7,952 nt of DNA, from positions 1 through 7,952 of the forward strand of contig JARFPR010000121.1 of NCBI GenBank assembly GCA_029288195.1, in the 5' to 3' direction. Positions 1 through 6,192 of the stretch are shown here, piece after piece. A program made the translations under genes and the position numbers. The number at the start of each line of letters is the position of its first letter. Positions within the stretch are counted from its first letter, which is position 1. The notes below the pieces were generated by a model. It worked only from the letters and a program-made list of their open reading frames with translations, had not been told where the DNA came from and searched no databases. This DNA is from Gammaproteobacteria bacterium (GTDB lineage Bacteria > Pseudomonadota > Gammaproteobacteria > GCA-001735895).

Positions 1-459
1 AATGGGTTGACTACTTTAGACTGGAGTAGTACCGATGTGACGAATTGCACGGCTTCGGGTGATTGGTCTGGAAATAAGGAAGCGACGGGAACAGAGACGA
101 TTAACGTCTCGACGACTGACAGCCAATTTACGTTAACCTGCAGTGGAGAGGGCGGGACTGTCAATGACACAGTCAATGTGACGGTAGTGCTGAATAATAA
201 TGGAACAGCTTTATTATCGTGGACCCCGCCAACCGAGAATACGGATGGTTCTTCCTTGACTGATTTGGCCGGTTACAAGATTCGTTACGGTACCTCGCCG
301 GGCAGCTATAGCGACACGATAACTATTAACAACCCGGGATTAACCAGTTATCTAGTAGAAAATCTGGCTAATGCAGACTGGTACTTTGTAATGACATCTT
401 TCAATGCAGCTGGAACAGAGAGTAGTTATTCAATCGAAGTGAATAAAACGATTAACTGA
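1..459 (+). CDS. Ig-like / fibronectin type III domain protein, C-terminal part (5' end outside window)
   Basis: The reading frame is open from the first base and stops with TGA at 457-459, giving the last 152 residues of a longer protein; the TTG at base 7 is not a credible start. Residues about 1-63 look like the end of an Ig-like beta-sandwich module, with two cysteines (C16, C47) placed for an intradomain disulfide and the repeat-like strands TFxLTC and VNVTVV. Residues about 69-151 are a fibronectin type III domain: LLSWTPP, GYKIRYGTSPGSY, the strand TSYLVENL, then WYFVMTSFNAAGTES. The domain ends the protein, with no membrane anchor or sorting signal after it. Such modules usually occur in exported, surface or matrix-binding proteins, and the likely disulfide supports an extracytoplasmic site. 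The specific function cannot be told from this fragment. A terminator follows, so this is the end of its transcript. Confidence 0.85.
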   Translation, partial: NGLTTLDWSSTDVTNCTASGDWSGNKEATGTETINVSTTDSQFTLTCSGEGGTVNDTVNVTVVLNNNGTALLSWTPPTENTDGSSLTDLAGYKIRYGTSPGSYSDTITINNPGLTSYLVENLANADWYFVMTSFNAAGTESSYSIEVNKTIN

Positions 460-525
460 CAAAATTAGCTTGCCTGATCCTAATCAGTACAGTGGCGCAA
501 TGTTATTTAAAAAAAACTTATAAGG

Positions 526-554
526 AAGCCATCTCGATCTCAGAAGGCTTTTTT
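526..554 (+). terminator. Rho-independent terminator after the FN3 gene
   Basis: AAGCC (526-530) pairs with GGCTT (546-550). Inside, after one A-A mismatch, TCT (532-534) pairs with AGA (542-544), leaving a 7-nt loop. Six T residues run through the 3' edge of the stem (549-554). It lies 66 bases beyond the stop codon of the FN3 gene and points the same way, so it fits as that gene's terminator. Confidence 0.7.
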
Positions 555-648
555 GGGCGTCCGTTCTGGGTCGTTAGCAGGCGCTCATTTTTGATTTTTA
601 AGTGTCCGCTTTAGTAGTTTGTCGAAGACGGCTTGAATTTTTATGGAG

Positions 649-697
649 AAAAAAATGGCCAGGCAGCGGGATATGGGGTATCCCGGTACGCCTGGCC
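649..697 (-). terminator. Rho-independent terminator of the nrdAB operon
   Basis: A two-tier hairpin: the outer stem is GGCCAGGC (657-664) with GCCTGGCC (690-697), 8 perfect pairs. After a small asymmetric internal loop, the inner stem CGGGATA (667-673) pairs with TATCCCG (679-685) around a 5-nt TGGGG loop. On the minus strand the stem is followed by A and then seven T (649-656). It lies 45 bases after the nrdB stop codon, in the right orientation to end the nrdAB transcript. Short open frames that overlap it are not supported as genes. Confidence 0.85.
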
Positions 698-742
698 GAA
701 AGTTACAACCGAAGAGCGCGTGTAACTCTGATTCGGTTAATG

Positions 743-1930
743 CTAGTCCCAGTTCAATGCGCCACCGGTTTGATACTCGGTCACGCGGGTCTCAAAAAAG
801 TTTTTCTCCTTTTTCAGGTTTGCCTGCTCATCCAGCCACGGTAGTGCGTTCTCAGCACCCGGGAACGGAATCGCATGGTTCAGTTTGTTGGCGCGACGAT
901 TGGCGATAAAGCGAAATTGCGCCAGATGATCTTCAGCGCTGTATCCCAGAATTGGATCCGGTAACAGGTAATTCGCATATTGCATCTCCGCGGCCTCGGC
1001 TTCTTCCCACATTTGCTGGATCACTCTTGGGTCGAGCTTGATATTTTCTTCCAGCACGATTTGCTTGCAGACGCGGATGCCAAACGAAGCATGTAGTACT
1101 TCATCACGCATAATGTACTGGAATTGTTCTGCCGTACCTTTCATCAGCCCGCGCCGCTGTAATGCAAAAATTGGGCTGAAGCCATTGTAAAACCAGGTAC
1201 CTTCGAACACGCCGGCGAAAAAGGTATATGCGAGTACGAAGTTTTCGAGTTCATCACGATCTGTCAGATCGATGTCCGCACGTAACACCGAGTCGAGGCG
1301 TTTGTTACACATCTGGATCTTGTGGTGAATTTCCGGAACCACCCGGTAACGGTTGTAGATTTCACCCTGGTCGAGTCCGAGGGATTCGATACAGTGCTGA
1401 TAAGTCCAGGTGTGCATCGCTTCTTCATAAACCTGGCGCGCCTGGTAAATCTGCAATTCGGGCGCCGACATTTTCTCCATCACCGCAAGCCCGATATTAC
1501 GCATTGCGAGAATATCCGACGTCGTCAGGTAAGACAGTACATTTTCATAGACATGGCGTTCTTCCAGCGTCAGCTTGTGTTGGAAATCATGCACGTCCTG
1601 GGTCATGTTGATATCGAGCGGAGTCCAGTGATTCTTGTTGGCATTAAGAAAGTATTCCCAGGCCCATGGATACTTGAACGGCGCCAGCTGGTTGATATCG
1701 GCAAGGCCGTTTACAACTCGCTTGTCTTCCGGATTTATCGGTTTGGCGGTTGTGCCTGAGATCTGCGGAGCTGAAGCAGTTTGGGTTGTTTCGCGGGTAC
1801 TGGTATCATCAAGCGGAATCTCGCGCACAAGCGGCGTAACCGCCGGTTCCTTGTTCATCACAGGCGTCTCCAGTGCCGATTCCGGTGCTCTTGGTGCTTG
1901 TGGGCTTAATGGTTCATCCCAATTCAACAT
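743..1930 (-). CDS. nrdB: Class Ia ribonucleoside-diphosphate reductase, beta (radical) subunit NrdB
   Basis: NrdB (395 residues) houses the diiron-tyrosyl radical cofactor that starts reduction of ribonucleoside diphosphates by NrdA in the cytoplasm. All expected ligands are present by motif and spacing against E. coli: D139 (D84), E170 and H173 in EEAMH (E115, H118), radical Y177 (Y122), E243 in VFEGTWFY (E204), E277 and H280 in RDEVLH (E238, H241). W102 and D276 match the radical-transfer W48 and D237. Y386 in the mobile tail probably corresponds to Y356, and the final GGALNWD is the expected NrdA-docking end. Residues about 6-70 form a Pro/Thr/Ser-rich, probably disordered extension, longer than in E. 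coli (376 residues) and like the Pseudomonas form. It is not an ATP-cone. The start ATG at 1930 has an AGGAGA Shine-Dalgarno 5 nt upstream. nrdA ends 31 nt before it, so the two are one operon. An intact catalytic subunit is certain from sequence; activity is inferred. Confidence 0.98.
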   Translation of the reverse strand: MLNWDEPLSPQAPRAPESALETPVMNKEPAVTPLVREIPLDDTSTRETTQTASAPQISGTTAKPINPEDKRVVNGLADINQLAPFKYPWAWEYFLNANKNHWTPLDINMTQDVHDFQHKLTLEERHVYENVLSYLTTSDILAMRNIGLAVMEKMSAPELQIYQARQVYEEAMHTWTYQHCIESLGLDQGEIYNRYRVVPEIHHKIQMCNKRLDSVLRADIDLTDRDELENFVLAYTFFAGVFEGTWFYNGFSPIFALQRRGLMKGTAEQFQYIMRDEVLHASFGIRVCKQIVLEENIKLDPRVIQQMWEEAEAAEMQYANYLLPDPILGYSAEDHLAQFRFIANRRANKLNHAIPFPGAENALPWLDEQANLKKEKNFFETRVTEYQTGGALNWD

Positions 1931-1935
1931 ACTGT

Positions 1936-1941
1936 TCTCCT
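1936..1941 (-). promoter_or_regulatory. Ribosome binding site of nrdB
   Basis: The minus strand reads AGGAGA, then ACAGT, then ATG. This strong Shine-Dalgarno with ideal spacing fixes the nrdB start at 1930 and lies within the 31-nt nrdA-nrdB gap, so nrdB can initiate on its own in the shared mRNA. By contrast nrdA has no comparable site. Confidence 0.8.
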
Positions 1942-1961
1942 ACGTGTGTATCTAATACTGG

Positions 1962-4814
1962 TTACTGACATGCTTCACAATCCGGGTCGAGAATCGAGCA
2001 AACTTTGGGTTCTGGTTCCAATGTCGGTTCGGGCGTTTCGATCGCAGATTTCTCGACTGCGGTCGCTCCCAGCGAACGCAGGTAATAGGTTGTCTTCAGG
2101 CCTCGTACCCAGGCCAGCTTATAAAGGTTGTCGAGCTTTTTACCGGACGGTTCGGCCATGTAAAGGTTCAACGACTGCCCCTGGTCGATCCATTTTTGAC
2201 GACGCGATGCGGCTTCGACCAGCCAGCGGGAATCGACCTCGAAAGCGGTCGCATAAATCGCTTTCAATTCTTCCGGCACCCGATCGATGCTCTGCACGCT
2301 GCCATCGTAGTACTTGAGGTCGTTGACCATGACATCGTCCCACAGACCGTGTCGCTTCAGATCATCTACCAGGTAAGGATTAATAACGGTGAATTCACCG
2401 GACAGGTTGGATTTGACAAACAGGTTCTGGTAAATCGGTTCGATCGACTGGCTGACTCCACAAATATTCGAAATGGTCGCGGTCGGTGCAATCGCCATCG
2501 TGTTCGAATTGCGCATGCCGATGCTCATGACGCGTTGGCGCAGGCTGTCCCAGTTCATGCGTAAACTGTCGTCCTGTTGCAGGTAGTCGCCACGAGTTTC
2601 GCGCAACCGCGTTACCGAATCGATTGGCAGGATACCCTGGCTCCAGAGTGAGCCCTGGTAGCTGGAATAGGTACCGCGTTCCTCTGCAAGTTGGGTCGAG
2701 GCCTGGATCGCGTAGTAACTGACCGCTTCCATCGATTCATCGGCAAACTCGATCGCGCCTTCAGAAGCATAGGGAATATGTTGCTTGTACAAGGCATCCT
2801 GGAAACCCATGATGCCGAGTCCTACCGGGCGATGACGCAGGTTGGAGGTGCGTGCCTGCGGCACACTGTAGTAATTGTAATCAATCACGTTATCAAGCAT
2901 GCGCATCGCGGTATTGATGGTTTGCTCCAGCTTCGCCAGGTTGAGGCCGTTTTCATCGATATGCTGAGGCAGGTTTACCGAGCCCAGGTTACAGACCGCG
3001 ATTTCTGTATCAGAGGTATTCAGTGTGATCTCGGTGCACAGGTTAGACGAATGCACGACGCCGGTATGCTGTTGCGGCGAGCGGATATTGCATGGGTCCT
3101 TGAAGGTTATCCACGGATGACCCGTTTCAAACAGCATGCCGAGCATTTTGCGCCACAGATCGATTGCCTTGATACGGCGGAATGACTTGATTTCGCCGCG
3201 ATCTGCCTTTTCTTCGTGAGCCAGGTAAGCGGTTTCAAAGTCAGCGCCATAGAGGTCGTGCAGGTCAGGTACTTCGCAGGGAGAGAACAGGGTCCACTGA
3301 CCTTCTTCGGCGACTCGTTTCATGAATAGATCGGGAATCCAGTTCGCGGTATTCATGTCATGCGTACGGCGTCGCTCTTCACCAGTATTTTTGCGCAGAT
3401 CGAGAAAATCTTCGATATCGAGATGCCAGGTTTCGAGGTAGGCACACATTGCACCCTTGCGCTTGCCACCCTGGTTGACCGCAACGGCAGTATCATTGGC
3501 AACCTTCAGGAACGGAACAACACCCTGTGATTTGCCGTTGGTACCCTTGATATGTGACCCCATGCCGCGCACCCGGGTCCAGTCGTTACCCAGGCCACCG
3601 GCAAATTTGGACAGCATTGCGTCGTCTTTGATCGCGCTGAAAATACCGTCAAGATCGTCGGGTACCGTGGTCAGGTAACAACTCGAAAGCTGGGGCCGCA
3701 GCGTTCCCGAATTGAACAGGGTAGGGGTGCTGCTCATGAAATCAAAGGAAGACAACAGGTTATAAAATTCGATGGCCCGCTCTTCACGCCTGACTTCGTT
3801 GATTGCCAGTCCCATCGCGACTCGCATATAAAATGCCTGTGGTAATTCGAAACGCACGTCGTGATAGTGAATAAAGTAACGATCGTACAAGGTCTGCAGT
3901 CCGAGGTAGGTGAACCGGTGATCTCGCTCGGGCTTGAGGGCGTTGCCCAGGAGTTCCAGGTCGAACTTGAGTAATTCCTTGTCGAGTAATTCGAGCTCGG
4001 TTGCTTTCTTGATGTAATTGCCAAAATATCCGCAATAGCGATCGGCCATTTCGGTAAATGTTGCGCTGGGTGCCCCATCATTTATAAATTCCAGGGTTTC
4101 AGCGCGCAGTTCGTCGAGCAACAGGCGTGCTGCGACCTGTGAGTATTCAGGTTCTGCATCGATCAGTCCACGCGCGCTCATCACCACGGTGGGGCTGACA
4201 TCTTTTTGTGCTACGCCGTCGAACAGGTTCTTCAGGGTGCCATTGTAAACACGTTCGGCACTGACGCTTTCCAGCCCGCTACAGGCCTCATCAATAATAG
4301 TTTGCAGACGCTTTGTGTCGAGCGGAGCAATGCTGCCGTCTTTCTGTTTGACGGTAAGCTCTATACGCTCTTCCTCGGCGTATTGTTCAGGAGTATCTAT
4401 CTTGCTCTGCGCACGTGCGGCTGAACGTTCTTCCCGGTAAAGCACGTATGAACGGGCAATTTTCTGTTCGCCGTTGCGCATCAGGGCCAGTTCGACCTGG
4501 TCCTGGATATCCTCGATCTGGAAGGTACCGCCATCAGGTTGACGCCTGGTCAGTGTATCGACCACGAGATTGGTCAACTTTTCTACGGTTTCATGAACCC
4601 GGGACGAAGCGGCTGCCTGACCACCTTCGACGGCCAGGAATGCCTTGGTCATTGCGACTGCAATCTTGTCTTTGTCAAAACTGGTTAATTTGCCATTGCG
4701 TCGTACGACGTTGTAATTAGTGCTAAGTGCGTTGCTGTTGTCTGCTGCTACTACCGGCGTTGTCTTAATAGGTGTGACTGCTGCCTCTGTTAAGGGTGAT
4801 TCAATATTTTGCAT
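1962..4814 (-). CDS. nrdA: Class Ia ribonucleoside-diphosphate reductase, alpha (catalytic) subunit NrdA
   Basis: NrdA (950 residues) reduces NDPs to dNDPs using a thiyl radical generated by NrdB; thioredoxin or glutaredoxin restores it. In order: a short Thr/Ala-rich start; ATP-cone 1 (about 34-130, VVRRNGKLTSFDKDKI, FQIEDIQDQVELALM); a second, divergent ATP-cone (about 151-237); then the ten-stranded reductase barrel. Active-site residues: C379 in SSCYL (E. coli C225), N591-C593-E595 in NLCTE (N437, C439, E441), C608 in AVCNLGSVNL (C462), Y910-Y911 (Y730, Y731). The loop between C593 and C608 is 8 residues shorter than in E. coli. A Pro/Glu-rich linker (about 925-937) leads to the tail with C939 and the shuttle pair C946 and C949, a CxxC instead of the E. 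coli CxxxxC. The two-cone layout and length match Pseudomonas NrdA. The ATG at 4814 lies directly after an in-frame TAA, so no longer start is possible; its Shine-Dalgarno is weak or absent. First gene of nrdAB. Confidence 0.98.
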   Translation of the reverse strand: MQNIESPLTEAAVTPIKTTPVVAADNSNALSTNYNVVRRNGKLTSFDKDKIAVAMTKAFLAVEGGQAAASSRVHETVEKLTNLVVDTLTRRQPDGGTFQIEDIQDQVELALMRNGEQKIARSYVLYREERSAARAQSKIDTPEQYAEEERIELTVKQKDGSIAPLDTKRLQTIIDEACSGLESVSAERVYNGTLKNLFDGVAQKDVSPTVVMSARGLIDAEPEYSQVAARLLLDELRAETLEFINDGAPSATFTEMADRYCGYFGNYIKKATELELLDKELLKFDLELLGNALKPERDHRFTYLGLQTLYDRYFIHYHDVRFELPQAFYMRVAMGLAINEVRREERAIEFYNLLSSFDFMSSTPTLFNSGTLRPQLSSCYLTTVPDDLDGIFSAIKDDAMLSKFAGGLGNDWTRVRGMGSHIKGTNGKSQGVVPFLKVANDTAVAVNQGGKRKGAMCAYLETWHLDIEDFLDLRKNTGEERRRTHDMNTANWIPDLFMKRVAEEGQWTLFSPCEVPDLHDLYGADFETAYLAHEEKADRGEIKSFRRIKAIDLWRKMLGMLFETGHPWITFKDPCNIRSPQQHTGVVHSSNLCTEITLNTSDTEIAVCNLGSVNLPQHIDENGLNLAKLEQTINTAMRMLDNVIDYNYYSVPQARTSNLRHRPVGLGIMGFQDALYKQHIPYASEGAIEFADESMEAVSYYAIQASTQLAEERGTYSSYQGSLWSQGILPIDSVTRLRETRGDYLQQDDSLRMNWDSLRQRVMSIGMRNSNTMAIAPTATISNICGVSQSIEPIYQNLFVKSNLSGEFTVINPYLVDDLKRHGLWDDVMVNDLKYYDGSVQSIDRVPEELKAIYATAFEVDSRWLVEAASRRQKWIDQGQSLNLYMAEPSGKKLDNLYKLAWVRGLKTTYYLRSLGATAVEKSAIETPEPTLEPEPKVCSILDPDCEACQ

Positions 4815-4896
4815 TTAAAGCCCGATCCGTGATTTCAATAAGTTACTGCGCGAACATGGTCCGCGATTGTTAATTCCGGCTATTTCTCTCCTTATG

Positions 4897-4922
4897 GATA
4901 GTTAAAGTAATTTCTAACTATC
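4897..4922 (-). repeat. Hairpin in the predicted nrdA leader
   Basis: GATAGTTA (4897-4904) and TAACTATC (4915-4922) are a perfect 8-bp inverted repeat around a 10-nt loop. There is no T-tract after it on the minus strand, so it is not an intrinsic terminator. On the nrdA mRNA it would sit just before an AAGGAG sequence (4888-4893) that has no usual start codon behind it. Its role is unknown; an RNA stem or a protein operator are both possible. Confidence 0.5.
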
Positions 4923-5002
4923 GCGCACAAGTACTTGTACTTTGCGGATTGGAATGAACCAGCCGGCTTTTAAGATTAGTTATCGGTGTATATTTAACTG
5001 AT

Positions 5003-5018
5003 ACACAATATAATGTGT
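5003..5018 (-). promoter_or_regulatory. NrdR box 1 (proximal), overlapping the nrdA -10
   Basis: The 16-mer ACACAATATAATGTGT matches the published NrdR-box consensus acaCwAtATaTwGtgt at 15 of 16 positions by my count. It covers the predicted nrdA -10 hexamer (5007-5012). NrdR is the nucleotide-sensing repressor of bacterial ribonucleotide reductase genes and normally binds two such boxes. nrdR itself is not in this window. Confidence 0.85.
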
Positions 5019-5034
5019 TTTGGCGGAAGGTCAA
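5007..5034 (-). promoter_or_regulatory. Predicted sigma70 promoter of nrdAB
   Basis: On the minus strand TTGACC (5029-5034) is a near-consensus -35 and TATATT (5007-5012) a good -10, separated by 16 bp. Transcription would start near 5000, giving an nrdA leader of about 185 nt. The -10 lies inside NrdR box 1 and the -35 lies between the two boxes, the geometry expected if NrdR blocks RNA polymerase. The start site is predicted, not measured. Confidence 0.7.
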
Positions 5035-5050
5035 GTACATTATGTTGTGT
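5035..5050 (-). promoter_or_regulatory. NrdR box 2 (distal)
   Basis: The 16-mer GTACATTATGTTGTGT matches the NrdR consensus at 12 of 16 positions, including the conserved C, central TAT and GTGT end. It starts exactly 32 bp from the start of box 1 (16-bp gap), about three helical turns, the spacing typical of paired NrdR boxes. It directly abuts the predicted -35 (5029-5034). The spacing is what makes this weaker match credible. Confidence 0.7.
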
Positions 5051-5079
5051 ATTTCTCTGTGGAGACGCAGGGAATATCC

Positions 5080-5088
5080 TGTGGATAA
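5080..5088 (-). promoter_or_regulatory. DnaA box upstream of the nrdA promoter
   Basis: The plus strand reads TGTGGATAA, which is the exact consensus DnaA box TTATCCACA on the nrdA-coding strand. It lies about 45 bp upstream of the predicted -35. In E. coli DnaA binds boxes upstream of nrdAB and ties its expression to replication, so the placement is meaningful. I saw no further exact DnaA box in the gap, so this is not a replication origin. Confidence 0.65.
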
Positions 5089-5246
5089 GTTGGTTTATGT
5101 TGTTAGAAATGGCGTCAGCAAAGGCTTCTAGCTTATTGATTTCATTTACCTCGAAATTTCGCTAATTAAAAAAAACTATTTTGTTAAAAAAATCATAAAA
5201 AATATGTATAAGTCGATCGCTATCAAACCAGACCCGGGCTGTGGCA

Positions 5247-6143
5247 ATGCAATATAGATTGGGAATCGATCTCGGTGGAAGCAAAACCGAAGTGCTTGTT
5301 CTGGACCCTGATCAGCGCCCGGTCTATCGTCAACGAGTCGCTACCCCGGCTCACAGCTACGATGAAATTCTGGCCATGATCGGCGAACTGGTTATGCGGG
5401 CAGAAGGGGAGGTCAAACAGGAAATGACCATCGGAATAGGTACTCCGGGTGCGATTTCACCGGCAACGGGCTTACTGCGAAATTCAAATACGGTTTGCAT
5501 GAATGGACGTCCGTTTTTAAGTGATGTTGAAACTTTGCTGCAACGCGGAATTCGTGTCGACAACGATGCCAACTGTTTTACCTTGTCGGAAGCGCTCGGA
5601 GGTGCTGCCAGGACATACCCGATTGTGTTTGGCGTGATTATCGGAACCGGTACCGGGGGTGGTTTGGTGATCGACGGTAGATTGGTGAACGGACCCCACT
5701 CGATCAGTGGTGAGTGGGGGCATAATCCGTTGCCCTGGCATACTGATGAGGACGGATTGCCAGGCTGCTATTGCGGCAAGACGGCATGTATCGAAACCTT
5801 TCTTTCGGGGCCCGGGTTCGCACGGGGTTTTCAGTCTCGTTTTGGACGCAAGCTTTCGAGCGAGGAGATCATTGCCGCTGCCGATGCGAGCGATACCGAG
5901 TGTCGCGAGATGATAGATACCTATCACGATCAAATGGCCCGCGCGCTTGCCCATGTCATTAATATTATTGATCCACATGCGATTGTTCTGGGCGGTGGCA
6001 TGTCAAATATTGATTCAATCTATGCCGGGGTTCAAGCACGGCTTCCCGCTTACGTGTTCTCCGACTTTGTCGAAACTTTAATTCTACAAGCCGAGCGGGG
6101 GGATGCCAGCGGTGTTTATGGCGCGGCATTGCTTTGGGAATAA
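5247..6143 (+). CDS. mak: ROK-family sugar kinase, Mak-like fructokinase/mannokinase
   Basis: A cytoplasmic ROK kinase that probably phosphorylates fructose (and perhaps mannose) at O6 with ATP, feeding glycolysis. Counting from a GTG six bases upstream (5241), the phosphate loop LGIDLGGSKTE is at 7-17, the catalytic base D109 in VDNDANC, the ATP-binding IIGTGTGGG at 133-141, then E158 and H161 in GEWGHNPL, and the zinc site C176, C178, C183 with E185 (CYCGKTACIE). The second phosphate motif IVLGGGMSN follows at 248-256. The zinc signature has Ala where Gly is usual. Length (298) and many segments resemble E. coli Mak, such as SGEWGHNPLPW and LDP-VIVLGGGMSN. I chose the ATG at 5247 because family members begin close to the IDLGG motif; the GTG at 5241 would add two residues. 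No strong Shine-Dalgarno supports either. Glucokinase or another hexose specificity is possible. The next gene follows after 49 nt on the same strand. Confidence 0.9.
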   Translation: MQYRLGIDLGGSKTEVLVLDPDQRPVYRQRVATPAHSYDEILAMIGELVMRAEGEVKQEMTIGIGTPGAISPATGLLRNSNTVCMNGRPFLSDVETLLQRGIRVDNDANCFTLSEALGGAARTYPIVFGVIIGTGTGGGLVIDGRLVNGPHSISGEWGHNPLPWHTDEDGLPGCYCGKTACIETFLSGPGFARGFQSRFGRKLSSEEIIAAADASDTECREMIDTYHDQMARALAHVINIIDPHAIVLGGGMSNIDSIYAGVQARLPAYVFSDFVETLILQAERGDASGVYGAALLWE

Positions 6144-6192
6144 TGTTTCTTTTTCTACTAAGCTCAAAGCCTAGCGAAATGATAAGGCAAAT

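Larger units (their letters stand above)
4815..5246. promoter_or_regulatory. Divergent control region between nrdA and the ROK kinase gene
   Basis: This 432-base stretch has no credible gene. The nrdA-side part contains, from nrdA outward, a predicted leader (4815 to about 5000) with a hairpin and two short palindromes, the sigma70-type promoter with two NrdR-box-like sites (5003-5050), and a DnaA box (5080-5088). The kinase-side part (about 5165-5210) is very A/T-rich with phased A-tracts and may bend or serve as an UP element. I see no good promoter for the kinase gene apart from a weak candidate, TTGTTA (5181-5186) and TATGTA (5203-5208), 16 bp apart. Confidence 0.75.

Noticed and set aside
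474..487. Small inverted repeat CTGAT-CCTA-ATCAG just after the FN3 gene
   Set aside because: A 5-bp stem with no T-tract; the better hairpin at 526-554 serves as terminator.
602..909. Two short overlapping plus-strand open frames (602-844 and 643-909)
   Set aside because: They run through the nrdAB terminator hairpin and the 3' end of nrdB on the other strand, overlap each other in different frames and encode no recognisable domain.
1228..4720. Many 60-165 codon open frames on both strands within nrdA and nrdB
   Set aside because: All lie inside two well-supported, highly conserved genes and have no domain signal or ribosome binding site; they are byproducts of the coding strand composition.
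4815..5246. Possible replication origin because of the DnaA box and A/T-rich stretch
   Set aside because: Only one exact DnaA box is present and the usual origin neighbours such as dnaA, dnaN or mnmG are absent; promoter control of nrdAB explains the box.
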